Origin: AC-50 sp035640455
Lineage (GTDB): Bacteria; Actinomycetota; Thermoleophilia; Gaiellales; Gaiellaceae
NCBI GenBank assembly: GCA_035640455.1
Contig: DASQWB010000026.1
Span: forward strand, 1 to 64,000
DNA: 64,000 nucleotides
Reading direction: 5' to 3'
The notes under the pieces: model-generated
What the model saw: the letters and a program-made list of their open reading frames with translations, nothing else
The model's database searches: none
Told to the model about the DNA's origin: nothing
Program-made: the position numbers and the translations under genes
Shown here: positions 23,679 to 31,544 of the stretch, piece by piece
Layout: every line of letters begins with the position of its first letter
Numbering within the stretch: position 1 is the first letter of the stretch

Positions 23679-25484
23679 TCAGGCGGCGTCTGCGGCCCAG
23701 TCGCCGTAGAGCGAGGTGTAGAGGCTCTGGCGCGCGAGGAGCTCGGCGTGGGTGCCGCGCTCGACGATGCGGCCGTTCTCGAGCACGACGATCAGGTCGG
23801 CGTCCCGGATCGTCGACAGGCGGTGGGCGATGATGAAGGCGGTGCGGTCGGCGAGGAGCCGGCGCAGCGCTTCGTCGATCGTCCGCTCGGTGCCGATGTC
23901 GACCGACGAGGTGGCCTCGTCGAGGATGAGGATCCGGGGATCGGCGAGCAGCGCGCGGGCGAACGCGACGAGCTGGCGCTGCCCGAGCGAGAGGCGCGTC
24001 CCGCGTTCCTGGAGCTCGGTCTCGTAGCCGTCCTCGAGCCGCACGATGAAGTCGTGCGCGCCGACCGCTTCGGCGGCGGCGCGCACCTCTTCGGGTGTCG
24101 CGCCGGGGCGGCCGAAGGCGATGTTGTCCCGGACCGTGCCGGCGAAGAGGAAGCCCTCCTGCGGCACGACGCCGAGCTGGCGCCGGAGCGAGGCCTGCGT
24201 CACCTCGCGCAGGTCGACTCCGTCGATCGTGATCCGGCCCTCGCGCGGGTCGTAGAAGCGGCCGAGCAGCTTCGCGATCGTCGACTTCCCCGCGCCGGTG
24301 TGGCCGACGAGGGCGACCGTCGTGCCGGCGGGCACGTCGAGGTCGATCCCGTGCAGGACCTCGGGCAGGTTGCCGTAGCCGAAGCGGACGCCCTCGAAAC
24401 GGACGTCGCCCTCGATCCGGCCGAGGTCGCGGGCGCCGGGCCGGTCGCGCACCTCGGGCTCCTCCTCGAGGACGTCCATGATCTTGTCCAGCGCGGCCAC
24501 GGCGGCGAGGAACGTGTTGTAGAGCTGCGAGAGCTGCTGGACGGGGTCGAAGAAGTTCGACAGGTAGCCGACGAACGCGAAGAGCGTCCCGATCGTGATC
24601 GAGTGGCCGAACGCGAGGTAGCCGCCGTAGCCGAGGACGACGGCGGTGGCGAGCGCGGAGAGGAAGTCGACGAAGGGGAAGTAGAGGCCGTTCAGCACGA
24701 CCGTCTGCTGGTTGGCGGCGCGGTAGTGGTCGTTGACCTCGCGGAAGTGGTGCAGGTTCGCGCGCTCGCGCGTGAACGACTGCACGACGCGCATGCCGGC
24801 GATGTCCTCGGCGAGCGTCGCGGTGACGAGCCCGAGCCGCTCGCGCACGGCGCGGTAGGCGCGGGACGAGCGCGAGCGGAAGATCGCCGTCGCGATCGTC
24901 ATCGGCGGCAGGACGGCGAGCGTGGCGAGGGCGAGGCGCCAGTCGAGGAAGAAGAGGATGATCGCCGAGCCGCCGAGGGTGAGCGTGTTCTGGACGAGGC
25001 TCGTGACGCCGTCGGTGACGAGCTGGTCGAGCGCCTCGACGTCGTTCGTCAGCCGGCTGATGATGACGCCGGCGCGGTTCCGCTCGTAGAAGCCGAGCGA
25101 AAGCCGCTGGAGGTGGCGGAAGAGCGTGTTCCTGAGGTCGGCCAGGATCCGCTCGCCCGTCCAGCCGGTGAAGTGCGTCTGCGCGTAGCCGGCTGCCCAG
25201 TTGAGGATGCCGGCGGCGAGGAAGGCGGCGACGATGATGGTGAGCGCGGTCAGGTGGCGGTGGACGATGCCGTCGTCGATCGCGAGCTTGGCGAGGTAGG
25301 GCGGCGCGAGGGCGGTCGCCGTGGCCGCGAGCAGCGAGGCAATCGCGAGCGTCGTCCGCAGCTTGTAGGGCGCGGTGAGACGCGCGAGCGTGCGCAGCCG
25401 GCGCGCGGTCGCGCGCCACGACCAGTCGTCGACCTGGGCGCCGTGCTGCTGCGTCAGGTGGCCGCCGGGCTGCCAGACCCTCAT
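23679..25484 (-). CDS. ABC exporter half-transporter, subunit with canonical Walker B and altered signature
   Basis: 601 residues: six-helix type IV exporter membrane domain (about 30-320) and C-terminal nucleotide-binding domain with Walker A GHTGAGKST, Q-loop VVPQEGFLF, signature LSLGQRQL (Gly of LSGGQ replaced by Leu) and Walker B ILILDEATS with catalytic Glu. Exports lipid-like or drug-like substrates, judged by the family only. ATG 25484 has CGGAG 6 nt upstream. The partner is encoded 154 nt upstream on the same strand; their defects are complementary (see findings), so they should form a heterodimer. Confidence 0.92.
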   Translation of the reverse strand: MRVWQPGGHLTQQHGAQVDDWSWRATARRLRTLARLTAPYKLRTTLAIASLLAATATALAPPYLAKLAIDDGIVHRHLTALTIIVAAFLAAGILNWAAGYAQTHFTGWTGERILADLRNTLFRHLQRLSLGFYERNRAGVIISRLTNDVEALDQLVTDGVTSLVQNTLTLGGSAIILFFLDWRLALATLAVLPPMTIATAIFRSRSSRAYRAVRERLGLVTATLAEDIAGMRVVQSFTRERANLHHFREVNDHYRAANQQTVVLNGLYFPFVDFLSALATAVVLGYGGYLAFGHSITIGTLFAFVGYLSNFFDPVQQLSQLYNTFLAAVAALDKIMDVLEEEPEVRDRPGARDLGRIEGDVRFEGVRFGYGNLPEVLHGIDLDVPAGTTVALVGHTGAGKSTIAKLLGRFYDPREGRITIDGVDLREVTQASLRRQLGVVPQEGFLFAGTVRDNIAFGRPGATPEEVRAAAEAVGAHDFIVRLEDGYETELQERGTRLSLGQRQLVAFARALLADPRILILDEATSSVDIGTERTIDEALRRLLADRTAFIIAHRLSTIRDADLIVVLENGRIVERGTHAELLARQSLYTSLYGDWAADAA

Positions 25485-25638
25485 CGGCGGCTCCGTTCCT
25501 GCCGCGTCGTGCTCCTAGGTAGGCGCGCGAGAAGCGGGTTCCCACCACCCCCGCCCACCGACAGGCTATGGGTGAAAAACGCGCATGTCTGCCTCGGAAG
25601 CGTGCCGCCTCGCGCCGAACTGCAACGAAACGCCCTCG

Positions 25639-27432
25639 TCATGCGCCGGCCTCCACCGCTCGGCCCGCCTCGACCACGTCGCCGATCCGCGCCTCGAGCA
25701 GCCCGTGCTCGTAGATCTCGCGATAGACCTCGCTCGTCTCGATCAGCTCCTCGTGGGTCCCGCGGGCGGCGACGCGGCCCTGCTCGAGCACGACGAGCTC
25801 GTCCGCCAGCGCGAGCGTCGAGAGCCGGTGCGCGATGATGATCGTGGTGCGGCCGCGCATCGCCTCGCGCAGGCCGAGCCGGATCCGCGCCTCGGTCGTC
25901 GCGTCGACGGACGCGGTCGCGTCGTCGAGGACGAGGACGCGCGGGTCGACGACGAGCGCGCGCGCGATCGCGATCCGCTGGCGCTGGCCGCCGGAGAGCG
26001 TGATCCCTCGCTCGCCGATGACGGTGTCGTAGCCGTCGGGCAGTGCGGCAATGAAGTCGTGCGCCTGGGCGAGCCGCGCCGCGTGGACGACGTCCTCGTC
26101 CGTGGCCGCGGGGTTCCCGAACGCGATGTTCTCCCGGACGCTGGCCGAGAAGAGGAAGGGATCCTGGGCGACGACGCCGATCGCGCGCCGGAGGGCGCGG
26201 AGCTTCACACCGCGGACGTCGACGCCGTCGAGCTCGACGCGGCCGGCCTGGACGTCGTAGAAGCGCGGCACGAGCGCGGCGAGCGTCGTCTTGCCCGCGC
26301 CGGTGTGACCGATCAGCGCGATCGTCCGGCCCGGCTCGATCTCGAGATCGACGTCGACGAGCACAGGCCGTTCCGGCTTGTAGCCGAACGTGACGCCGCG
26401 GAAGCCGATGCGTCCCTCCCCGGGCGGGAGCTCGATCGCGTCGGGTGCGTCCGTGACGTCCTCGGGCTCGTCGATCACCTGGAAGATCCGCTCCCCCGAG
26501 GCGGTCGCGCGCTGCGCCTGGCCGATCCACATGCCGAGCATGCGGAGCGGCATGACGAGCATCATCACGAGCAGGTTGAAGACGACGAACTCGTGCAGCG
26601 GCAACGTGCCGTGCACGACCATGCGGCCGCCGACGAGCAGAACGGCCCCCTGTGCGAGGAGCGGCAGGAAGGACATGAGCGGCACGTAGAAGGCGCGCTG
26701 GCGGTTCGCGCGGATGCTCTGCTCGAACACCGCTTCCGACCGCCGCTCGAACTTCGCCTGCTCGGACGGCTCCTGCGCGAACGACTTGACGACGTGGACG
26801 CCGACGATGCTCTCCTCCGCGACGGTGGCCACGTCGGCCATCCGCTGCTGGACGTCACGCAGGAGCGGGTGCGCGATGTGGCTGTACCGGTACGCGCACG
26901 CGACGAGCAGCGGCGCGATCGCGAGCGCGACGAGCGCGAGCCGCCAGTTGACGACGAGCATGACCCCGGTGACGCCGACGATCGTGAGGACGTGCTGGAA
27001 GAAGAAGATCAAGCCGTAGCCGAGGAAGAAGCGAACCGACTGCAGGTCGACGGTCGCGCGGGACATCAGCTGCCCGGTCTGGTGGCGGTCGTAGAAGCCG
27101 AAGGAGAGCCGGACGAGCCGGGCGTAGAGCGCGTTTCGCATGTCGAACTCGACGCCGAGCGCCTGCCGCCCCGAGATGAGCCGGCGGCCGACCATCAGCA
27201 GGGCTTTCACGAGGCCGACCGCGACCACCGCCGCGACGATCAGCTCGATTGCGCGTCGGTCGTGCCGCTCGATCGCCTGCCCGACGGCCGTCCCCGTCAG
27301 GAACGCGATCGCGACCTGCGCCGCCTGCGAGGCGGCCGCGAGCACGATCGAGACGACGAGCGAGAGCTTGTAGGGGCGCAGGAACCCGAGCAGGCGGGCA
27401 AACGTGTGGCGATACGAGGGCGCTGCGTCCAT
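25639..27432 (-). CDS. ABC exporter half-transporter, subunit with canonical signature and degenerate Walker B
   Basis: 597 residues with the same exporter architecture. Walker A GHTGAGKTT, Q-loop VVAQDPFLF, intact signature LSGGQRQR, but Walker B LVLDDATAS has Asp in place of the catalytic Glu. This is the pattern of the ATPase-deficient half of heterodimeric exporters such as TM287/288, BmrCD and LmrCD. ATG 27432 is used; GTG 27441, three codons upstream, is also possible. First gene of the pair; substrate not known. Confidence 0.92.
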   Translation of the reverse strand: MDAAPSYRHTFARLLGFLRPYKLSLVVSIVLAAASQAAQVAIAFLTGTAVGQAIERHDRRAIELIVAAVVAVGLVKALLMVGRRLISGRQALGVEFDMRNALYARLVRLSFGFYDRHQTGQLMSRATVDLQSVRFFLGYGLIFFFQHVLTIVGVTGVMLVVNWRLALVALAIAPLLVACAYRYSHIAHPLLRDVQQRMADVATVAEESIVGVHVVKSFAQEPSEQAKFERRSEAVFEQSIRANRQRAFYVPLMSFLPLLAQGAVLLVGGRMVVHGTLPLHEFVVFNLLVMMLVMPLRMLGMWIGQAQRATASGERIFQVIDEPEDVTDAPDAIELPPGEGRIGFRGVTFGYKPERPVLVDVDLEIEPGRTIALIGHTGAGKTTLAALVPRFYDVQAGRVELDGVDVRGVKLRALRRAIGVVAQDPFLFSASVRENIAFGNPAATDEDVVHAARLAQAHDFIAALPDGYDTVIGERGITLSGGQRQRIAIARALVVDPRVLVLDDATASVDATTEARIRLGLREAMRGRTTIIIAHRLSTLALADELVVLEQGRVAARGTHEELIETSEVYREIYEHGLLEARIGDVVEAGRAVEAGA

Positions 27433-27568
27433 TCCGGTCACGAACGTCGAGTGTAGTTGTGGCCTTCCGTGGGCTTGGGGCCTTCCACAGGTCTCCCGGC
27501 GCCGCCGGCGGCCCAACCTCCCTCAGGGGGTGGCGAGACCCCCTGCAGTCAGCGTAGCCGCCGCCGGC

Positions 27569-28246
27569 TCAGGCGTTCGTCACGGATCCGTGCCGATTTG
27601 CAGCGGCTTCCGCCGACCGGTCTGCGGCGGGCGCGGGCGCGGCTCCGATCCGGGCGAGCTCCGCGCGGACGAGCGCCGCGGCCTCCGCGACGAGCGCGCG
27701 GTTCGCGGGGTCGTTGAGCCAGCCGCTCGCGCCCGAGGGGTGCGGGAGCGCGATCGCCGTCGCGTCGCCGTACGAGAATCGCTGGCCGACGCACTCGCCG
27801 AGCCGCGTCAGCCCGAGCAGCCGCCGCGCCGCGAGGCCGCCGACGGTCACGATCAGGGCCGGCCGCAGCAGCCGCAGCTCCCAGTCGCGCCAGAACGCGC
27901 ACAGCTCCTGCTCGCGCGGAGTGGGCGTGCGGTCGCCGCGGCCCCCGGGCGAGGGCCCGGGGTAGCAGCGCGTGATCGACGCACAGTAGAAGGTCGCGTA
28001 GAACTCGTCCTCGTCCATCGCCAGCCAGCGCCGCAGCGTCCGGCCGGCGCGGCCCCGCCACGGCCGCCGCTCCTCGCCCTCGACCGCGCCCGGCGCCTGC
28101 CCCAGCATGTACGCGCGCTGACCCTCGTGACCGTGCAGGACGGGCAGCGACTCCAGCGGGTAGCCCGCCTCGAGGCATGCCCGGCAGACGCGCGCGTCGC
28201 GCTGGAGCGAGGCGAGCGACCGGTAGGACGAACGCCGGCGCGTCAC
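27569..28246 (-). CDS. Uracil-DNA glycosylase, family 4/5 type with Fe-S cluster
   Basis: 225 residues. Four cysteines in the family 4/5 layout: RVCRACLEAG at the N-terminus, then YCASITRCYP and, after the DRTPTPREQELC stretch, the last ligand. Active-site motif 1 reads GQAPGAVEG and motif 2 HPSGASGWLN, fitting a base-excision enzyme acting on uracil or deaminated bases; the missing polar residue in motif 1 (GQAPG rather than GEAPG) points toward family 5 (UDGb) specificity. GTG 28246 overlaps the methyltransferase stop by GTGA. Confidence 0.85.
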   Translation of the reverse strand: MTRRRSSYRSLASLQRDARVCRACLEAGYPLESLPVLHGHEGQRAYMLGQAPGAVEGEERRPWRGRAGRTLRRWLAMDEDEFYATFYCASITRCYPGPSPGGRGDRTPTPREQELCAFWRDWELRLLRPALIVTVGGLAARRLLGLTRLGECVGQRFSYGDATAIALPHPSGASGWLNDPANRALVAEAAALVRAELARIGAAPAPAADRSAEAAANRHGSVTNA

Positions 28247-28830
28247 GCCCGGACGGCGACGAACCAGCGTCCCGCGTGGACGGTCTCGCCGCCGCCGAGC
28301 TCCTCCGCGAGACCCTCGGGCGTGAAGTAGCGCTTGTAGACGTGCCACCGAGAGCCGTCCTTGAGGACGCGCTCCTGGATCCCGACCGGATCCACTTCCT
28401 CGCGGAGCGCCGAGTCGACGACGACGAGCTCGCCCGCTACACGCCGTGCCTCACCGAGGAACGCAAGCCGTCCGTCCTCTTCGAGATGGCCGTAGAAGTG
28501 GCCGGTGAAGACACGGCCGAAAGAGCGGTCCGGAAACGGCAAGACAAGCGCGTCGCCGCGGACCAACTCGGCCGACGGCGCCTGCCGGCGCGCGATGTCC
28601 AGCATCGACTCGCTCTGGTCGAGCGCGACGACCTCCCCGGGCAGATGGCGCGTCAGAAAGCCGGTGCCACAGGCGACGTCGAGCGTCCGCATCGCCGGCA
28701 GCGCCCCGACGGCGCGCGTGAGCGCCTCGACCTCCTCGCTCCAGCCCGGCCGAATCCGGCCCGCGTGCAGGCCTGTCCCGAGCCACCAGTCGTCGTACTC
28801 GGGAGCCCGGCGGTCGTAGTACGCCTTCAC
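28243..28830 (-). CDS. Class I SAM-dependent methyltransferase
   Basis: 195 residues. Motif I LDVACGTGFLTRHL near residue 50, acidic motif II VVALDQSES, and LPFPDRSFGRVF near 100, as in UbiE/type 11 methyltransferases. The start YYDRRAPEYDDWWLGTG is typical of that group. Substrate unknown. GTG 28830 is 8 nt after a minus-strand TACTCT that overlaps the plus-strand promoter of ftcD. Translationally coupled to the downstream uracil-DNA glycosylase gene. Confidence 0.85.
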   Translation of the reverse strand: MKAYYDRRAPEYDDWWLGTGLHAGRIRPGWSEEVEALTRAVGALPAMRTLDVACGTGFLTRHLPGEVVALDQSESMLDIARRQAPSAELVRGDALVLPFPDRSFGRVFTGHFYGHLEEDGRLAFLGEARRVAGELVVVDSALREEVDPVGIQERVLKDGSRWHVYKRYFTPEGLAEELGGGETVHAGRWFVAVRA

Positions 28831-28837
28831 GAGGACC

Positions 28838-28844
28838 TAGAGTA
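28838..28844. promoter_or_regulatory. Shared divergent -10 element (TAGAGTA)
   Basis: Plus TAGAGT (28838-28843) stands 7 nt before GTG of ftcD; minus TACTCT (28844-28839) stands 8 nt before GTG of the methyltransferase gene. Same geometry as the element at 18570. Confidence 0.6.
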
Positions 28845-28850
28845 CGCACG

Positions 28851-29735
28851 GTGGAGCTGCCGCTCGAGTCCGTCCCGAACTTCTCGGAGGGGCGGGACCG
28901 GGCGACGATCGACGCGATCGCAGCGGCGCTCGGCGAGCACGCCGAGGTGCTCGACGTCCACGCCGACGCCGACCACAACCGCTCCGTCTTCACGCTCGTC
29001 GGCTCGGAGCCGGAACTCGGCGACGCGCTGGTCGCCGGGGTCTCCGCGGCGAAGGAGCGGATCGACCTCCGCCGCCACGAGGGCGCCCACCCGCGCATCG
29101 GCGCCGCGGACGTCGTCCCGATCGTGCCGCTGCGCCCGGAGCAGATGGAACGGGCTCGGCGGTGCGCGCTCGAGGTCGGCGAGCGGATCGGCCGCGAGCT
29201 CGAGCTGCCGGTCTTCCTCTACGCCGAGTCGGCCGACGGCCGCGGCCCTGCCTTCTTCCGCCGCGGTGGCCCGGTCGAGCTGGCACGGCGGCTCGCGGCC
29301 GGCGAGGTGGCGCCGGACTTCGGCCCGGCGCGGCTCGATCCGGCCGCTGGCGGCGCGATCGTCGGCGCCCGCCGGCCGCTCGTCGCCTTCAACGTCAACC
29401 TGCGCGGGGCGTCGCTCGACGTGGCCAAGGAGATCGCGTCGCTCGTCCGCGAGGCCGGCGGGGGCTTCCCTGGTGTGCGCGCGCTCGGGCTCGACCTGCC
29501 GCGTGCCGGTCATGTCCAGGTGAGCATGAACGTCGAGGACTACGAAGCCGCGGCGCTCCACGAGATCGTCGAGCGCGTGGCGGCGGAGGCAGAGGCGCGC
29601 GGCGCCGAGGTCGCGGGCTCGGAGCTCGTCGGCCTGATGCCGGCCGGAGCGGCCGTGGCCGCGGCCGGCGCGATCCTCCGGATCGAGGGGTTCGACGCCT
29701 CCCGGCTCGTCGAGCTGCGGCTGCTGGAGCATTAG
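28851..29735 (+). CDS. ftcD: Glutamate formimidoyltransferase
   Basis: 294 residues, the transferase domain alone (no cyclodeaminase). SVPNFSEGRD at the N-terminus, DHNRSVFTLVG, and GAHPRIGAADVVPIVPL (catalytic His) are the family hallmarks. It moves the formimino group from N-formiminoglutamate to tetrahydrofolate, giving glutamate, the last step of histidine degradation. First gene of the hut operon here, 31 nt before hutH, so the pathway ends by the folate route; hutF and hutG are not present. GTG 28851. Confidence 0.9.
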   Translation: MELPLESVPNFSEGRDRATIDAIAAALGEHAEVLDVHADADHNRSVFTLVGSEPELGDALVAGVSAAKERIDLRRHEGAHPRIGAADVVPIVPLRPEQMERARRCALEVGERIGRELELPVFLYAESADGRGPAFFRRGGPVELARRLAAGEVAPDFGPARLDPAAGGAIVGARRPLVAFNVNLRGASLDVAKEIASLVREAGGGFPGVRALGLDLPRAGHVQVSMNVEDYEAAALHEIVERVAAEAEARGAEVAGSELVGLMPAGAAVAAAGAILRIEGFDASRLVELRLLEH

Positions 29736-29754
29736 TCGGCCGGAGGGCCGGAGC

Positions 29755-29760
29755 TAGACT
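29755..29760 (+). promoter_or_regulatory. -10 element of hutH
   Basis: TAGACT ends 6 nt before GTG 29767, which suggests hutH also has its own leaderless start inside the operon. Confidence 0.55.
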
Positions 29761-29766
29761 CGCGCC

Positions 29767-31308
29767 GTGGCGCAGGCGACGGCGATCCGCCTGACCGGGG
29801 ACGATCTCCAGCTCGAGGACGTCTGGGCCGTCGCACACGGCGGCGCGACCGCCGAGCTCTCCGACGAGGCGCGCGAGCGCATGACCGCGGCGCGGGAGCT
29901 CGTCGAGCGCAGCACCGGCGAGAGCCACCATGTCTACGGCGTCAACACGGGCTTCGGCCGCTTCGTCTCGCGCTCGATCCCGCCCGAGCTGACGCGGGAG
30001 CTGCAGCTGCGGCTGCTGCGCAGCCACGCGTGCGGCGTCGGCGAGCCCTATCCCGACGAGATCGTCCTCGCGGCGATGCTCCTGCGCGCGAACACGCTCG
30101 CGAAGGGGTACTCGGGGGCGCGCGTCCAGCTCGTCGAACTCCTGCTCGCATGCCTCGCGAGAGGTGTCGTGCCGGAGGTGCCGAGCCGAGGCTCGGTGGG
30201 GGCGAGTGGCGACCTCGCCCCGCTCGCGCACCTCGCGCTCCCGCTCGTCGGCGAGGGTCGCGCGCGCGTGAACGGGGAGTCGCTGTCGGGGGCCGAGGCG
30301 CTCGCGGCGGCCGGACTCGAGCCGCTCGAGCTCGAGGCGAAGGAGGGCCTCTCGCTCGTCAACGGCACGCAGTTCATGGCGGCCTTCGGAGCGCTCGGCG
30401 TCGTGCGTGCGCGGCGACTCGCGGTCGCCGCGGACATCGCCTGCGCGCTCACGCTCGAGGCTCTTCAGGGCTCGCGCGCCAGCTTCCTGCCGGAGGTGCA
30501 CGCCCTGCGGCCGCTGCCCGGCCAGCGCGACGCCGCCGCGAACGTGCTCCGATTGGTCGACGGCTCGGCGATCATGGAGGGCCACCGGTGGTGCGACAAG
30601 GTGCAGGACGCGTACTCGCTCCGCTGCGCGCCGCAGGTGCACGGGGCAGCCCGCGACCTCCTCGCCTATGTCGAGGGCACGGTCGCGACGGAGCTGAACG
30701 CGGCGACCGACAACCCGCTCGTCTTCGTCGCGGAGGACATGGTCATCTCGAACGGGAACTTCCACGGCCAGCCGCTCGCCTTCGCGCTCGATGCGCTCGC
30801 GATCGCCGCCGCCGAGCTCGCGAACATCGCCGAGCGGCGGATCGAGCGCCTCGTGAACCCCAGCCTCTCGAACGGGCTGCCCGCCTTCCTCGCGCCTGAC
30901 GGGGGGCTCAACTCCGGCTTCATGATCCCGCAGTACGTGGCCGCGTCGCTCGTCAGCGAGAACAAGGTGCTCTGTCATCCGGCGAGCGTCGACTCCATCC
31001 CCACGAGCGCAGGCCAGGAAGACCATGTCTCGATGGGGAACGCCGCCGGTCTGCAGGCGTGGCAGGTGCTCGCGAACGCCGAGCTGACGCTTGCGATCGA
31101 GCTCCTCGCCGGGGCGCAAGCGGTCGAGCTTCTCGCTCCGCTCGCGCCCGGAGCCGGGGCGGCCGCGGCGCGCGCGTTCGTCCGGTCGCTCTCGCCGCGG
31201 CTGCGCGACGACCGGCCGCTGGCGGGTGACATCGAGGTGGTCGCGGCGTCGATCCGCGACGGCTCGCTCGTTGCGGCGGTGGAGGCCGAGGTGGGGGGGC
31301 TGGGGTGA
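29767..31308 (+). CDS. hutH: Histidine ammonia-lyase
   Basis: 513 residues, normal length. The MIO-forming triad Ala-Ser-Gly is at 146-148 in GSVGASGDLAPL; YGVNTGFGRF (residues 57-66) carries the catalytic Tyr, and NGNFHGQPLAFALD lies near 330. Converts L-histidine to urocanate plus ammonia, first step of the Hut pathway. The stop overlaps the small membrane protein gene (GTGA). Confidence 0.96.
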   Translation: MAQATAIRLTGDDLQLEDVWAVAHGGATAELSDEARERMTAARELVERSTGESHHVYGVNTGFGRFVSRSIPPELTRELQLRLLRSHACGVGEPYPDEIVLAAMLLRANTLAKGYSGARVQLVELLLACLARGVVPEVPSRGSVGASGDLAPLAHLALPLVGEGRARVNGESLSGAEALAAAGLEPLELEAKEGLSLVNGTQFMAAFGALGVVRARRLAVAADIACALTLEALQGSRASFLPEVHALRPLPGQRDAAANVLRLVDGSAIMEGHRWCDKVQDAYSLRCAPQVHGAARDLLAYVEGTVATELNAATDNPLVFVAEDMVISNGNFHGQPLAFALDALAIAAAELANIAERRIERLVNPSLSNGLPAFLAPDGGLNSGFMIPQYVAASLVSENKVLCHPASVDSIPTSAGQEDHVSMGNAAGLQAWQVLANAELTLAIELLAGAQAVELLAPLAPGAGAAAARAFVRSLSPRLRDDRPLAGDIEVVAASIRDGSLVAAVEAEVGGLG

Positions 31309-31544
31309 AGAAGCGGCTTCGTTGGGAGTCGCCGCAGCCGCCTCGCATTCCGCGGCGACCGTACCGCGACAGCGCGCTCCTCTACGGCGCCATGGCAGCT
31401 GCGGTGGTCGGCGTGGCGGCGGTCACGGGCGGGAGCCTCGTCCGGGCGCTCGTCATCGGCGCGTTCTTCTTCGTCGCCGCGACGGCGTGGAGCTGGCGCC
31501 GCTGGCGCGAGCGGCTACGGCACGAGGGGCGGCGCCGGACATGA
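31305..31544 (+). CDS. Small two-span membrane protein inside the hut operon
   Basis: 79 residues: basic N-terminus (KKRLRWESPQPPRIPRRPYR), two adjacent membrane helices (about 27-45 and 47-63), then a strongly basic tail WRRWRERLRHEGRRRT. It overlaps hutH by GTGA and hutU by ATGA, so it is made in step with both enzymes. No family recognised; it is too small for a histidine transporter. Confidence 0.7.
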   Translation: MKKRLRWESPQPPRIPRRPYRDSALLYGAMAAAVVGVAAVTGGSLVRALVIGAFFFVAATAWSWRRWRERLRHEGRRRT

